A stretch of 34,498 bases of DNA, from the NCBI RefSeq assembly GCF_004362665.1, contig NZ_SNXR01000003.1, forward strand, positions 1 to 34,498, read 5' to 3'. Each line of letters opens with the position of its first letter. Within the stretch, counting starts at the first letter, position 1. The DNA comes from Flavobacterium dankookense. GTDB taxonomy: Bacteria; Bacteroidota; Bacteroidia; Flavobacteriales; Flavobacteriaceae. The translations under genes and the position numbers were made by a program. The notes beneath the pieces were generated by a model. The model saw nothing but the letters and a program-made list of their open reading frames with translations, ran no database searches and was not told the origin of the DNA. Shown here one piece after another: positions 1-6,345 of this stretch.

Positions 1-108
1 AGTTACAACGGTCAACCACTACCATCAACTGATTACTGGTTTAGTGTACAGTATTTAGAACAAAATGTAAGTAAGGAGTTTAAGGCCCATTTCTCGCTGA
101 AACGATAA
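1..108 (+). CDS. C-terminal end of a T9SS type B sorted surface protein (5' end outside window)
   Basis: The first 35 codons read in frame 1 to a TAA at 106-108. They contain PLPSTDYWFSVQYLE and end in FKAHFSLKR. This is the typical end of the 'gliding motility-associated' C-terminal domain, the type B sorting signal of the Bacteroidota type IX secretion system. It directs large adhesin-like proteins across the outer membrane. Only the sorting tail is visible, so the function of the mature protein cannot be told. A strong hairpin follows directly. Confidence 0.75.
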   Translation, partial: SYNGQPLPSTDYWFSVQYLEQNVSKEFKAHFSLKR

Positions 109-120
109 ATGATTAAATAA

Positions 121-150
121 AAAAACCACTCGATTGAGTGGTTTTTTTTG
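121..150. terminator. Bidirectional intrinsic terminator
   Basis: A perfect 11-bp stem (AAAAACCACTC, 121-131; GAGTGGTTTTT, 136-146) with a GATT loop is followed by a T run on the plus strand and preceded by an A run. It sits between two convergent genes and can serve both the T9SS protein (+) and the gene at 153-674 (-). Confidence 0.85.
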
Positions 151-152
151 TT

Positions 153-674
153 TTATAAAAGTTGTGTGACTTCTGTTTTTAAATAACTTAGTGCTAATGA
201 ACTTGCGGATTCGCTTTCTAATAAATTACTCAAAATCTTTTCTCTTAATTTATCAGAATTAATAACCGTTTCGTCTAAAGCTGTTTTTCTTATGTTTTGA
301 ATGATAGTATTTTTTGCAGTTAAAATCATCGTCCAACAATCGTCTGAAATGTAAATTTGCTGAGCTAAATTATGTTCATATTCCTGCTCAATATGATGGA
401 TCAAAAGATTTTGATAATCCATTTTATTATCGTTTAAAGGTGCAACTCTGAGTAGCAATTTTGCAGGATTTATTCTTTCTAATAGCAAAGCCATTCTTTC
501 ATAAGCTTGTAAACGCAATGGTAAGGAATGTTTTTGATTTTCACGAAGCAACTGGAATCGTCTTCTGTTTTCTTCATTGTCAACAAATTTTTTAAAAAAG
601 GTAAAAGCAATTGCACCAGTTAGCAACGCAGGAACCATATAAAGTACAACTTCTAAAATTTTGTCAATATCCAT
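153..674 (-). CDS. Conserved hypothetical membrane-anchored protein
   Basis: A protein of 173 residues. The N-terminus (MDIDKILEVVLYMVPALLTG) runs into a single hydrophobic segment at about residues 6-28. After it come a charged stretch (FKKFVDNEENRRR) and a mostly helical cytoplasmic domain containing the ordered segment LPLRLQAYERMALLLERI. I know similar short one-TM proteins as conserved hypotheticals in Flavobacteriia, but no function is established to my knowledge. A further in-frame ATG exists 45 bases upstream (719), but the -7 element at 698-705 lies between the two, so the start at 674 is preferred. It is a single gene, divergent from the helicase. Confidence 0.75.
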   Translation of the reverse strand: MDIDKILEVVLYMVPALLTGAIAFTFFKKFVDNEENRRRFQLLRENQKHSLPLRLQAYERMALLLERINPAKLLLRVAPLNDNKMDYQNLLIHHIEQEYEHNLAQQIYISDDCWTMILTAKNTIIQNIRKTALDETVINSDKLREKILSNLLESESASSLALSYLKTEVTQLL

Positions 675-697
675 ATTCGTAATTTTTAAATTGTTGA

Positions 698-705
698 CAA
701 ATATA
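698..705 (-). promoter_or_regulatory. Candidate -7 promoter element for the gene at 153-674
   Basis: TATATTTG on the minus strand matches the Bacteroidota -7 consensus TAnnTTTG exactly and lies 23 bases ahead of the ATG. It decides the start codon of the downstream gene. Confidence 0.55.
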
Positions 706-727
706 ATAGAAATAGGCATGAAATATA

Positions 728-758
728 TTGTAATTAAGTAGTAGTAATCATAAATTTG
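728..758 (+). promoter_or_regulatory. Candidate promoter of the UvrD-type helicase
   Basis: TAAATTTG at 751-758 matches TAnnTTTG exactly. A TTG at 728-730 lies 20 bases upstream, where the -33 element is expected. The ATG follows 20 bases downstream. Confidence 0.55.
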
Positions 759-778
759 AACTTTCTGAAAAAATTATA

Positions 779-3109
779 ATGCAAAAATATATTTCTCAAC
801 TTAACGAAGCTCAACAAGCACCTGTTTTTCAAAAGGATGGACCAATGATTATTATTGCTGGTGCAGGTTCTGGAAAAACTCGTGTATTGACTGTTCGTAT
901 TTCCTATTTGATGAGTTTAGGTGTTGATGCGTTCAATATTTTAGCTTTAACATTTACCAACAAAGCAGCACGTGAAATGAAAAAACGTATTGCTGATATC
1001 GTTGGAAACAATGAAGCCAAAAACCTTTGGATGGGAACATTTCACTCAGTTTTTGCACGTATTTTGAGAAGCGAAGCCGATAAGTTAGGTTATCCTTCTA
1101 ATTTCACGATTTATGATTCGCAAGATAGCGTTCGATTGATTTCGGCAATTATAAAAGAGCAACAATTAGACAAAGATATTTATAAACCCAAACAAGTTTT
1201 TAGTCGAATTTCTTCCTATAAAAATTCGTTGATTACCGTAAAAGCCTATTTCAATAATCCCGAATTGCAAGAAGCAGATGCTATGAGCAAAAAGCCACGA
1301 ATGGGTGAAATTTATCAGCATTATGTGGAACGTTGTTTTAAAAGTGGAGCAATGGATTTTGATGATTTATTATTAAAAACCAACGAATTGCTTAATCGTT
1401 TTCCAGATGTTTTGGCGAAGTATCAAGATAGGTTTCGTTATATATTAGTGGATGAGTACCAAGATACGAACCATTCACAATACTTAATTGTTCGCGCTTT
1501 ATCGGATAGATTTCAGAATATATGTGTGGTTGGTGATGACGCGCAAAGTATTTATGCGTTTCGTGGAGCGAATATCAATAACATTCTCAATTTTCAAAAA
1601 GATTATGAAAATGTAAAAACCTATAGGCTTGAACAAAATTATCGTTCAACCAAAAACATAGTAGAAGCAGCCAATTCTATTATTGACAAAAACAAGACTA
1701 AGCTTGACAAAATTGTTTGGACTGCCAATGATTTTGGTCCAAAAATAAAAGTACACCGCAGTGTTACTGATGGAGAAGAAGGACGATTTGTTGCCAGTGA
1801 AATCTTTGACCTCAAAATGAGAAATCAAATGCTCAACGGTCAATTTGCTATATTATATCGAACCAATGCACAATCGCGTGCCATGGAAGATGCATTGCGA
1901 AAAAGAGATATTCCGTATCGAATTTATGGAGGTTTGTCTTTCTACCAAAGAAAAGAAATCAAAGACGTATTGTGTTATCTACGATTAGTAATTAATCCAA
2001 AGGATGAAGAAGCGTTGGTTCGAGTGATTAATTATCCTGCTCGAGGTATTGGAGACACAACGATTGAAAAATTAACCATTGCTGCTAATCATTACAAGCG
2101 TTCCATTTTTGAAGTAATGGAACATATTGATAAAATCGATTTAAAGCTTAACTCTGGAACAAAAGCAAAATTGCAAGATTTTGTGACAATGATTAAGAGT
2201 TTTCAAGTCATTAACGAAAGTCAAGATGCTTTTTATCTTGCCGATCATGTTTCTAAAAAAACAGGTTTGGTTCAAGAACTGAAAAAAGATGGAACTCCCG
2301 AAGGTATTGCTCGTATAGAAAATATCGAAGAGCTTTTGAATGGTATCAAAGATTTCACCGAAGGTCAAAAAGAAATTGACGGTGCTCGAGGTGCTTTGTC
2401 TGAATTTCTAGAAGATGTTGCCTTAGCTACTGATTTAGATAAAGATACTGGCGATGACGATAGAGTAGCTTTGATGACGATACATTTGGCGAAAGGATTA
2501 GAATTTCCATATGTTTTTATCGTTGGTTTGGAAGAAGATTTATTTCCAAGTGCGATGAGTTTAAATACGCGCAGCGAACTAGAAGAAGAACGTCGTCTAT
2601 TTTATGTTGCTTTAACAAGAGCTGAACATCAAGCGTATTTAACCTACGCGCAATCACGATATCGTTGGGGAAAACTCACTGATGCTGAACCTTCGCGCTT
2701 TATTGAAGAAATAAAAGACGACTATTTAGAATATATAAATCCATCTGATGCTGGAGGTTATCGATACAAACCATCCATTGATTTGGATATTTTTGGCGAT
2801 GTTGATAAATCAAAATTGCGTTTGGCAAAACCTTTGGCTGGAACACCACCAAAAAGAAATGATAACGAACCTGTTTCCTCGGCAACAATTCGTAAATTGA
2901 AACCAGTTTCGAGTAATGCTCCAAACAATACTAATTTATTTGACAGCAAATTAACCGTAGGCGATGTTGTGATGCACGAGCGATTTGGAAAAGGACAAAT
3001 CATCAACCTTGAAGGTGTTGGCGCTGATAAAAAAGCGGAAATTAAATTTGACGTTGGCGGAATTAAAAAATTGTTGTTGCGTTTTGCGAAATTGGATGTG
3101 ATTGGTTAG
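779..3109 (+). CDS. ATP-dependent 3'-5' DNA helicase, UvrD/PcrA/Rep family (SF1A)
   Basis: At 776 residues it has the family's full length. All SF1A motifs are visible: Walker A AGAGSGKT (27-34), motif II VDEYQDTN (about 224-231), motif III GDDAQSIYAFRGA (about 252-264), the QNYRST motif shortly after, motif V MTIHLAKGLEFPYVF, and motif VI EERRLFYVALTRAE (about 605-618). The last 50 residues (GDVVMHERFGKGQI...) form the Tudor-like C-terminal domain typical of PcrA/UvrD, which contacts RNA polymerase in characterised members. Members unwind DNA in nucleotide excision repair, in mismatch repair and when clearing stalled replication or transcription complexes. No nuclease domain is present, which separates it from AddA/RecB. 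The start is an ATG 20 bases after a consensus -7 element. Confidence 0.95.
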   Translation: MQKYISQLNEAQQAPVFQKDGPMIIIAGAGSGKTRVLTVRISYLMSLGVDAFNILALTFTNKAAREMKKRIADIVGNNEAKNLWMGTFHSVFARILRSEADKLGYPSNFTIYDSQDSVRLISAIIKEQQLDKDIYKPKQVFSRISSYKNSLITVKAYFNNPELQEADAMSKKPRMGEIYQHYVERCFKSGAMDFDDLLLKTNELLNRFPDVLAKYQDRFRYILVDEYQDTNHSQYLIVRALSDRFQNICVVGDDAQSIYAFRGANINNILNFQKDYENVKTYRLEQNYRSTKNIVEAANSIIDKNKTKLDKIVWTANDFGPKIKVHRSVTDGEEGRFVASEIFDLKMRNQMLNGQFAILYRTNAQSRAMEDALRKRDIPYRIYGGLSFYQRKEIKDVLCYLRLVINPKDEEALVRVINYPARGIGDTTIEKLTIAANHYKRSIFEVMEHIDKIDLKLNSGTKAKLQDFVTMIKSFQVINESQDAFYLADHVSKKTGLVQELKKDGTPEGIARIENIEELLNGIKDFTEGQKEIDGARGALSEFLEDVALATDLDKDTGDDDRVALMTIHLAKGLEFPYVFIVGLEEDLFPSAMSLNTRSELEEERRLFYVALTRAEHQAYLTYAQSRYRWGKLTDAEPSRFIEEIKDDYLEYINPSDAGGYRYKPSIDLDIFGDVDKSKLRLAKPLAGTPPKRNDNEPVSSATIRKLKPVSSNAPNNTNLFDSKLTVGDVVMHERFGKGQIINLEGVGADKKAEIKFDVGGIKKLLLRFAKLDVIG

Positions 3110-3204
3110 ATAATATTTGATATGAAATATTAAATATCGAAAATCATAAATCATAAATCTAGCTTCAAATATCTAATATTTAATATCTAAAATTTAATAT
3201 CTAA
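3110..3204. repeat. AT-only degenerate ATCTAA/AATATC repeats
   Basis: A 95-base spacer made almost entirely of variants of AATATCTAA, AATATTTAA and AATCATAAATC, running right up to the ATG of the next gene. Related spacers occur at 7418-7457 and 12427-12474. No promoter consensus or hairpin with a T run was found in it. Confidence 0.5.
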
Positions 3205-3825
3205 ATGGCAGAATTCATTAAAATATACGAAGACAAACCCAGCGAAGCGGCTATTAAAAAAGTAGTGCAAGTTTTGCGCGATGGTGGATTGGTGATTTAT
3301 CCAACCGATACCGTATATGGTTTGGGTTGCGATATTACCAATTCACGAGCTTTGGAACGCATTGCAAAGATTAAAGGAATTAAACTTGAAAAAGCCAACT
3401 TCTCTTTTATTTGTCATGATTTGAGTAATCTTTCTGACTACGTTCGCCAGATTGATACTGCTACATTTAAGATATTAAAACGTACTTTGCCTGGACCATA
3501 TACTTTTATTTTGCCAGGAAACAACGATTTACCGAAAGAATTTCGCAAGAAAAAAACCGTCGGAATTCGTGTTCCGGATAATAATATTGCTTTAGAAATT
3601 GTTAAACTTTTGGGAAATCCAATCGTTTCTACTTCCATTCACGACGAAGATGAAGTATTAGAATATTCAACTGATCCGGAACTGATTTTTGAGAAATGGC
3701 AACATCTTGTAGATTTGGTAATCGATGGTGGTTATGGCGATAATATTGGTTCTACGATTATTGATTTATCGGGTTATGAACCTGTTATTGTTAGAGAAGG
3801 AAAAGGCGATCCAGATATATTTTAG
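3205..3825 (+). CDS. Threonylcarbamoyl-AMP synthase family protein (Sua5/YciO/YrdC/YwlC)
   Basis: At 206 residues it is a single YrdC domain. The diagnostic segments are the early GGLVIYPTDTVYGLGCD (about 28-44), then the basic KRTLPGPYTFIL and KKTVGIRVPD, and the late GSTIIDLSG. YrdC-domain enzymes make threonylcarbamoyl-AMP from threonine, bicarbonate and ATP, the first step of the tRNA t6A37 modification. It lacks the C-terminal Sua5 domain, so it is of the short TsaC/YciO class. Sequence alone does not settle whether it is the main t6A synthase or a YciO-type paralogue. It lies 95 bases after the helicase on the same strand. Confidence 0.9.
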   Translation: MAEFIKIYEDKPSEAAIKKVVQVLRDGGLVIYPTDTVYGLGCDITNSRALERIAKIKGIKLEKANFSFICHDLSNLSDYVRQIDTATFKILKRTLPGPYTFILPGNNDLPKEFRKKKTVGIRVPDNNIALEIVKLLGNPIVSTSIHDEDEVLEYSTDPELIFEKWQHLVDLVIDGGYGDNIGSTIIDLSGYEPVIVREGKGDPDIF

Positions 3826-3833
3826 TTGTTAGA

Positions 3834-4517
3834 TTACTGTTTTTTCCTTGCTACGGCAATATTGTATTCATTAATCAAATCAATAATCTGCGCTTCTTTT
3901 ACCATGAGTTTTGATGCGTATAATTTTTCCAGTTTTTTGTCGATGTCCTCATTTCCATGAAGATATACTTTTAATAATTCATACAGTTCATCTGTCAGTT
4001 CTAATTTATTTTTTTGGTTGATTACTTCTAATTTTGAGTCGTAAATGGATATGTAATAGGTTATATCTTCTTGAGAATTATAAAAAGTTCCTTGATAGGC
4101 ATTTCCACTAGCGGCAATTAAAACTACGTTTTTAAATAGTTTTACTTTCCCAACCGTTACTCTATGAAAAAATTTATACTCAACTCGTTTTTTATAATCA
4201 TCTATATGTGCAGTTTCTAATGCACGATAATCGTATCTATCTACTTCTTTGGCTTTAATTTTATCAACCAAAGGATTTTTTACTCTTTCGTAATGTTTAT
4301 TTTCCTTTGCATCATAATAACTGATGATTTCGTCAATATTGTATTTTACTTTTTTACCGTTTTTTATCGTTTTTACTTTATCGTCTGTAGTAGTTACTTT
4401 TTCTACATAAATAGTATCCAAAGATTTTGTAACGATAAAATCAGATTGTTGTGCATTACAGTAGGAGCAAAGCACTGTCGCTATTAGTGTTATTTTGTTA
4501 AGGATTTTTTGTTTCAT
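3834..4517 (-). CDS. Secreted hypothetical protein
   Basis: A protein of 227 residues with a clear N-terminal signal peptide (MKQKILNKITLIATVLCSYC, cleavage expected near NAQ-Q). The mature part is charged and rich in lysine, tyrosine and aspartate (for example DKVKTIKNGKKVKYNIDEI), with no family motif that I recognise. It has no T9SS sorting tail and no lipobox, so a periplasmic location is likely. Its ATG comes 6 bases after the stop of the heptapeptide-repeat frame at 4524-4856. The only consensus promoter upstream lies beyond that repeat (4896-4903), so the minisatellite is probably transcribed ahead of this gene. Confidence 0.75.
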   Translation of the reverse strand: MKQKILNKITLIATVLCSYCNAQQSDFIVTKSLDTIYVEKVTTTDDKVKTIKNGKKVKYNIDEIISYYDAKENKHYERVKNPLVDKIKAKEVDRYDYRALETAHIDDYKKRVEYKFFHRVTVGKVKLFKNVVLIAASGNAYQGTFYNSQEDITYYISIYDSKLEVINQKNKLELTDELYELLKVYLHGNEDIDKKLEKLYASKLMVKEAQIIDLINEYNIAVARKKQ

Positions 4518-4523
4518 TGTTTT

Positions 4524-4856
4524 TTATAATTGGTTTTTGACTTTGGCGGATACCTTGTTTACTTTGGCGGATGCTTTGTTTACTTTGGCGGATGTCTTGT
4601 TCACTTTGGCGGATGCTTTGTTTAGTTTGGCGGATGTCTTGTTCACTTTGGCGGATGTCTTGTTTACTTTGGCGGATGCTTTGTTTACTTTGGCGGATGC
4701 CTTGTTCACTTTGGCCGGTGTCTTGTTTACTTTGGCCAATGTCTTGTTCACTTTGGCCAGTGTCTTGTTTACTTTGGCCAATGTCTTGTTCACTTTGGCC
4801 AGTGTCTTGTTTAGTTTGGCCAGTGCCTTGTTTACTTTGGCCGGTGCTTTGTTCAC
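4524..4856 (-). CDS. Possible Lys/Ala/Asn-rich heptapeptide-repeat protein (doubtful)
   Basis: This is the minus-strand reading of the 21-bp minisatellite: 110 residues of repeated heptads of the form KVNKTSA or KVNKTLA, ending ...KNQL six bases before the next ATG. There is no ATG; GTG at 4856-4854 is the only usual start. In favour of coding, several of the commonest unit-to-unit differences are silent in this frame (GTA/GTG Val, AAA/AAG Lys, TTG/CTG Leu), a consensus -7 element lies upstream, and the spacing to the next gene suggests coupling. Against it, a 21-bp repeat keeps other frames open by default, there is no secretion or folding signature, and the start is weak. It may instead be an untranslated leader. 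Confidence 0.3.
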   Translation of the reverse strand: MNKAPAKVNKALAKLNKTLAKVNKTLAKVNKTLAKVNKTLAKVNKTPAKVNKASAKVNKASAKVNKTSAKVNKTSAKLNKASAKVNKTSAKVNKASAKVNKVSAKVKNQL

Positions 4857-4875
4857 TTTGGCCAGTGTCTTGTTT
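4540..4875. repeat. Minisatellite: 16 tandem 21-bp units
   Basis: Sixteen consecutive units of exactly 21 bp (336 bp, no indels) follow the plus-strand pattern ACTTTGGCGGATGCTTTGTT plus one pyrimidine. Units 1-8 (4540-4707) carry GGCGGAT and units 9-16 (4708-4875) carry GGCCAAT, GGCCAGT or GGCCGGT, giving two homogeneous blocks. Other variable positions are C/T pairs. Because the unit is a multiple of 3, long open frames appear on both strands. Confidence 0.97.
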
Positions 4876-4895
4876 ATTTTTTAAAAAGTTAGTTT

Positions 4896-4903
4896 CAAAG
4901 GTA
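4896..4903 (-). promoter_or_regulatory. Candidate -7 promoter element reading into the minisatellite
   Basis: TACCTTTG on the minus strand fits TAnnTTTG. Transcription would start near 4889 and run through the 16-unit repeat into the secreted protein gene at 3834-4517. No clear -33 TTTG was found. Confidence 0.4.
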
Positions 4904-4974
4904 CTTTTTAGGTTTGTTCTAACGTGAATTTCCTTTATCGCAAAATTTTTGAGAAGCTAGCTTGTTGTTTTTTT

Positions 4975-5096
4975 GCTTGGCGACAGTTGCGATACCAATG
5001 AACTGCGTATTGATTGCTAAGATAAAATATTTTCGTGAAGAAAGAAGTTCAATTCAAGGAAAACTAGCAATAGCGCGAAATCTGCTGTTAGCAGAC
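4975..5096 (-). other. attC-like imperfect palindrome at the end of the two-gene module
   Basis: On the minus strand this element begins GTCTGCTAAC (5096-5087), immediately after the module's last gene. It continues about 120 bases through paired blocks, for example ATTGCTA with TAGCAAT (5063-5069 and 5015-5021) and GCG with CGC outside them, to the end ...CAACTGTCGCCAAGC. GTCTGCTAAC is the exact complement of GTTAGCAGAC found ahead of the module's first gene (minus strand, 6194-6185). That is how the two core boxes of an integron attC site are divided across a cassette. The boxes (TGCTAAC/GTTAGCA) differ from the classical RYYYAAC/GTTRRRY at two positions, so this is a resemblance, not an identification. 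Confidence 0.4.
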
Positions 5097-5100
5097 GTTT

Positions 5101-5541
5101 TTAGTTGATTCCAGTATTACGGATGTTTCTTAACCAAAAGTTTATTGTTTTTTGAATTTCGTTTCTAAAGTCTTCAATCATAGGGATTGCAATATTTTTG
5201 TTTGAAATATGTGTTTGCTTTTTTCTGTCATTAAAAATTTTCGCAAATTCAAATGTTCCACTATCAATTATATCAAAACAAAATTCAATTGTTGGGATTT
5301 TATTATTATTTCGAACTTTAAAACAGGTATTCACTTTAGCTGAAAATACAATACCATTTGTTGAATTCCTTATAGTTTTAATAATACCAACATTAAAATA
5401 ACAACAATCAGGTTCATTTGGATCTTGAGGTGAAATACCAAACTCATATTCTAAATTGTCAGTATTACTTCCAATAAATTGATTTAAATCTTTTAAAAAC
5501 CATTCTTCAATTTCTGTTTCGTATTTGTGTAGTATTTCCAT
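5101..5541 (-). CDS. Hypothetical cytoplasmic protein, second gene of a two-gene module
   Basis: A protein of 146 residues with no signal peptide or membrane segment. The start is MEILHKYETEIEEWFLKDLN. A cysteine pair (DCCYF, about residue 46) and an alternating hydrophobic middle suggest a small alpha/beta fold, and the C-terminus is helical (EIQKTINFWLRNIR). I do not recognise a family. The ATG lies 3 bases after the stop of the membrane protein gene upstream (5545-6129), so the two are almost certainly co-transcribed and may be translationally coupled. The gene stops four bases from the inverted-repeat boundary at 5087-5096, a tight packing typical of mobile gene cassettes. Confidence 0.7.
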   Translation of the reverse strand: MEILHKYETEIEEWFLKDLNQFIGSNTDNLEYEFGISPQDPNEPDCCYFNVGIIKTIRNSTNGIVFSAKVNTCFKVRNNNKIPTIEFCFDIIDSGTFEFAKIFNDRKKQTHISNKNIAIPMIEDFRNEIQKTINFWLRNIRNTGIN

Positions 5542-5544
5542 TAA

Positions 5545-6129
5545 TTATTTTTTATTTGTCAATAATTCCCATTTGTTAATTTGCAAATAATTTTTTGCTG
5601 AGAACGGCTCATTGTTGTTGATTTCCAAACTAATACTGTCTTTTTTTATTAAACTACTAATAATATTTTCATCTTCTAAAAGAGAAATGTTAATCTTAGA
5701 AATTCTAAAACCATCTTTATCTTTTAGTTCAATTATAAGATTATTTATACTATCTAAGGTTTTTATTTTAGTATTAATTTTCAATTGGTAGAATAGTTTT
5801 CTATTGTCATATTTTACTTTAAGATTACCCTTTATTCCTGTCGTAATATTAGTGTCTGTGCCTAAATTTATATTTTCAAATTGAGTTTCTTTATTTGCAG
5901 CTTTACTTTCTTGATTTTGAATGAACGAACCAGTTAATTGAAATAGAAATCCTAATACAAGGAATGACATTGCAACTTTAGACCATATTTTATGTTTTTT
6001 TTCATCTTCTTCGCTCATTCCATTATCCATCAAGATATGTTCCCAAAGATTGTCGGGTAATATTCCATATTTGAATAATAAAATAACACCAATTAAATCA
6101 AGCGATAAGCCAATTATATTATATATCAT
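5545..6129 (-). CDS. Hypothetical membrane protein with two N-terminal TM segments, first gene of a two-gene module
   Basis: A protein of 194 residues. Hydrophobic segments lie at about 3-20 (YNIIGLSLDLIGVILLF) and about 50-70 (VAMSFLVLGFLFQLTGSFI), separated by a charged loop with MSEEDEKKHKIW. After them comes a soluble domain of about 120 residues with alternating charged and hydrophobic strands. With two crossings the soluble part lies on the same side as the N-terminus; which side that is cannot be told. No family is recognised. The pairing of a two-TM protein with a small cytoplasmic partner is seen in many accessory modules, but nothing here assigns a role. Confidence 0.7.
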   Translation of the reverse strand: MIYNIIGLSLDLIGVILLFKYGILPDNLWEHILMDNGMSEEDEKKHKIWSKVAMSFLVLGFLFQLTGSFIQNQESKAANKETQFENINLGTDTNITTGIKGNLKVKYDNRKLFYQLKINTKIKTLDSINNLIIELKDKDGFRISKINISLLEDENIISSLIKKDSISLEINNNEPFSAKNYLQINKWELLTNKK

Positions 6130-6178
6130 AAAACTTAATTTTTGTTTTTCAATTTACCGAATTGTTCCATCACGATGG

Positions 6179-6206
6179 AAAAATGTCTGCTAACTAGCAG
6201 ATTACC
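6179..6206. repeat. Inverted-repeat boundary of the two-gene module
   Basis: GTCTGCTAAC at 6185-6194 is the exact reverse complement of GTTAGCAGAC at 5087-5096. The likeness extends outward: both sites also contain AATCTGCT and an A/T run on the far side, so each is itself a small palindrome (TCTGCTA AC TAGCAGA here; TCTGCT GTT AGCAGA there). The two sites enclose exactly the two module genes. Confidence 0.7.
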
Positions 6207-6220
6207 TCAAATTCCCTTTG

Positions 6221-6260
6221 TAATTACTTGTAAACAATTACAAACGTTTACAAGTAATTA
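6221..6260. promoter_or_regulatory. Perfect 15-bp inverted repeat, possible operator
   Basis: TAATTACTTGTAAAC (6221-6235) and GTTTACAAGTAATTA (6246-6260) are exact reverse complements around a 10-base centre (AATTACAAAC). No T run follows on either strand, and the site lies between divergent genes, so an operator or other protein-binding site is likelier than a terminator. Confidence 0.5.
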
Positions 6261-6345
6261 TATTCGTAAATATATAAAATAAAACATCAGCCCTATATTT
6301 TGAAAAACAAAAAATAGTATCTTGTGGCAAATTAAAACCGTTATT

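Noticed and set aside
675..719. Longer N-terminus (MPISIIFVNN...) of the small membrane protein
   Set aside because: The likely -7 promoter element at 698-705 lies inside this extension.
4495..4884. Plus-strand open frame reading LFTLADV-type repeats through the minisatellite
   Set aside because: It starts with TTG inside the opposite-strand secreted protein gene and exists because a 21-bp repeat without stops keeps frames open; the N/S/D/G changes at one position are not silent in this frame.
4975..5096. A definite integron attC site
   Set aside because: The core boxes do not fit RYYYAAC/GTTRRRY fully and no integrase is in the window; kept only as a resemblance.
6322..6345. TTG at 6322 as start of the CarboxypepD_reg-like protein
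   Set aside because: It puts eight residues (MWQIKTVI) ahead of a complete signal peptide that begins at the TTG at 6346.
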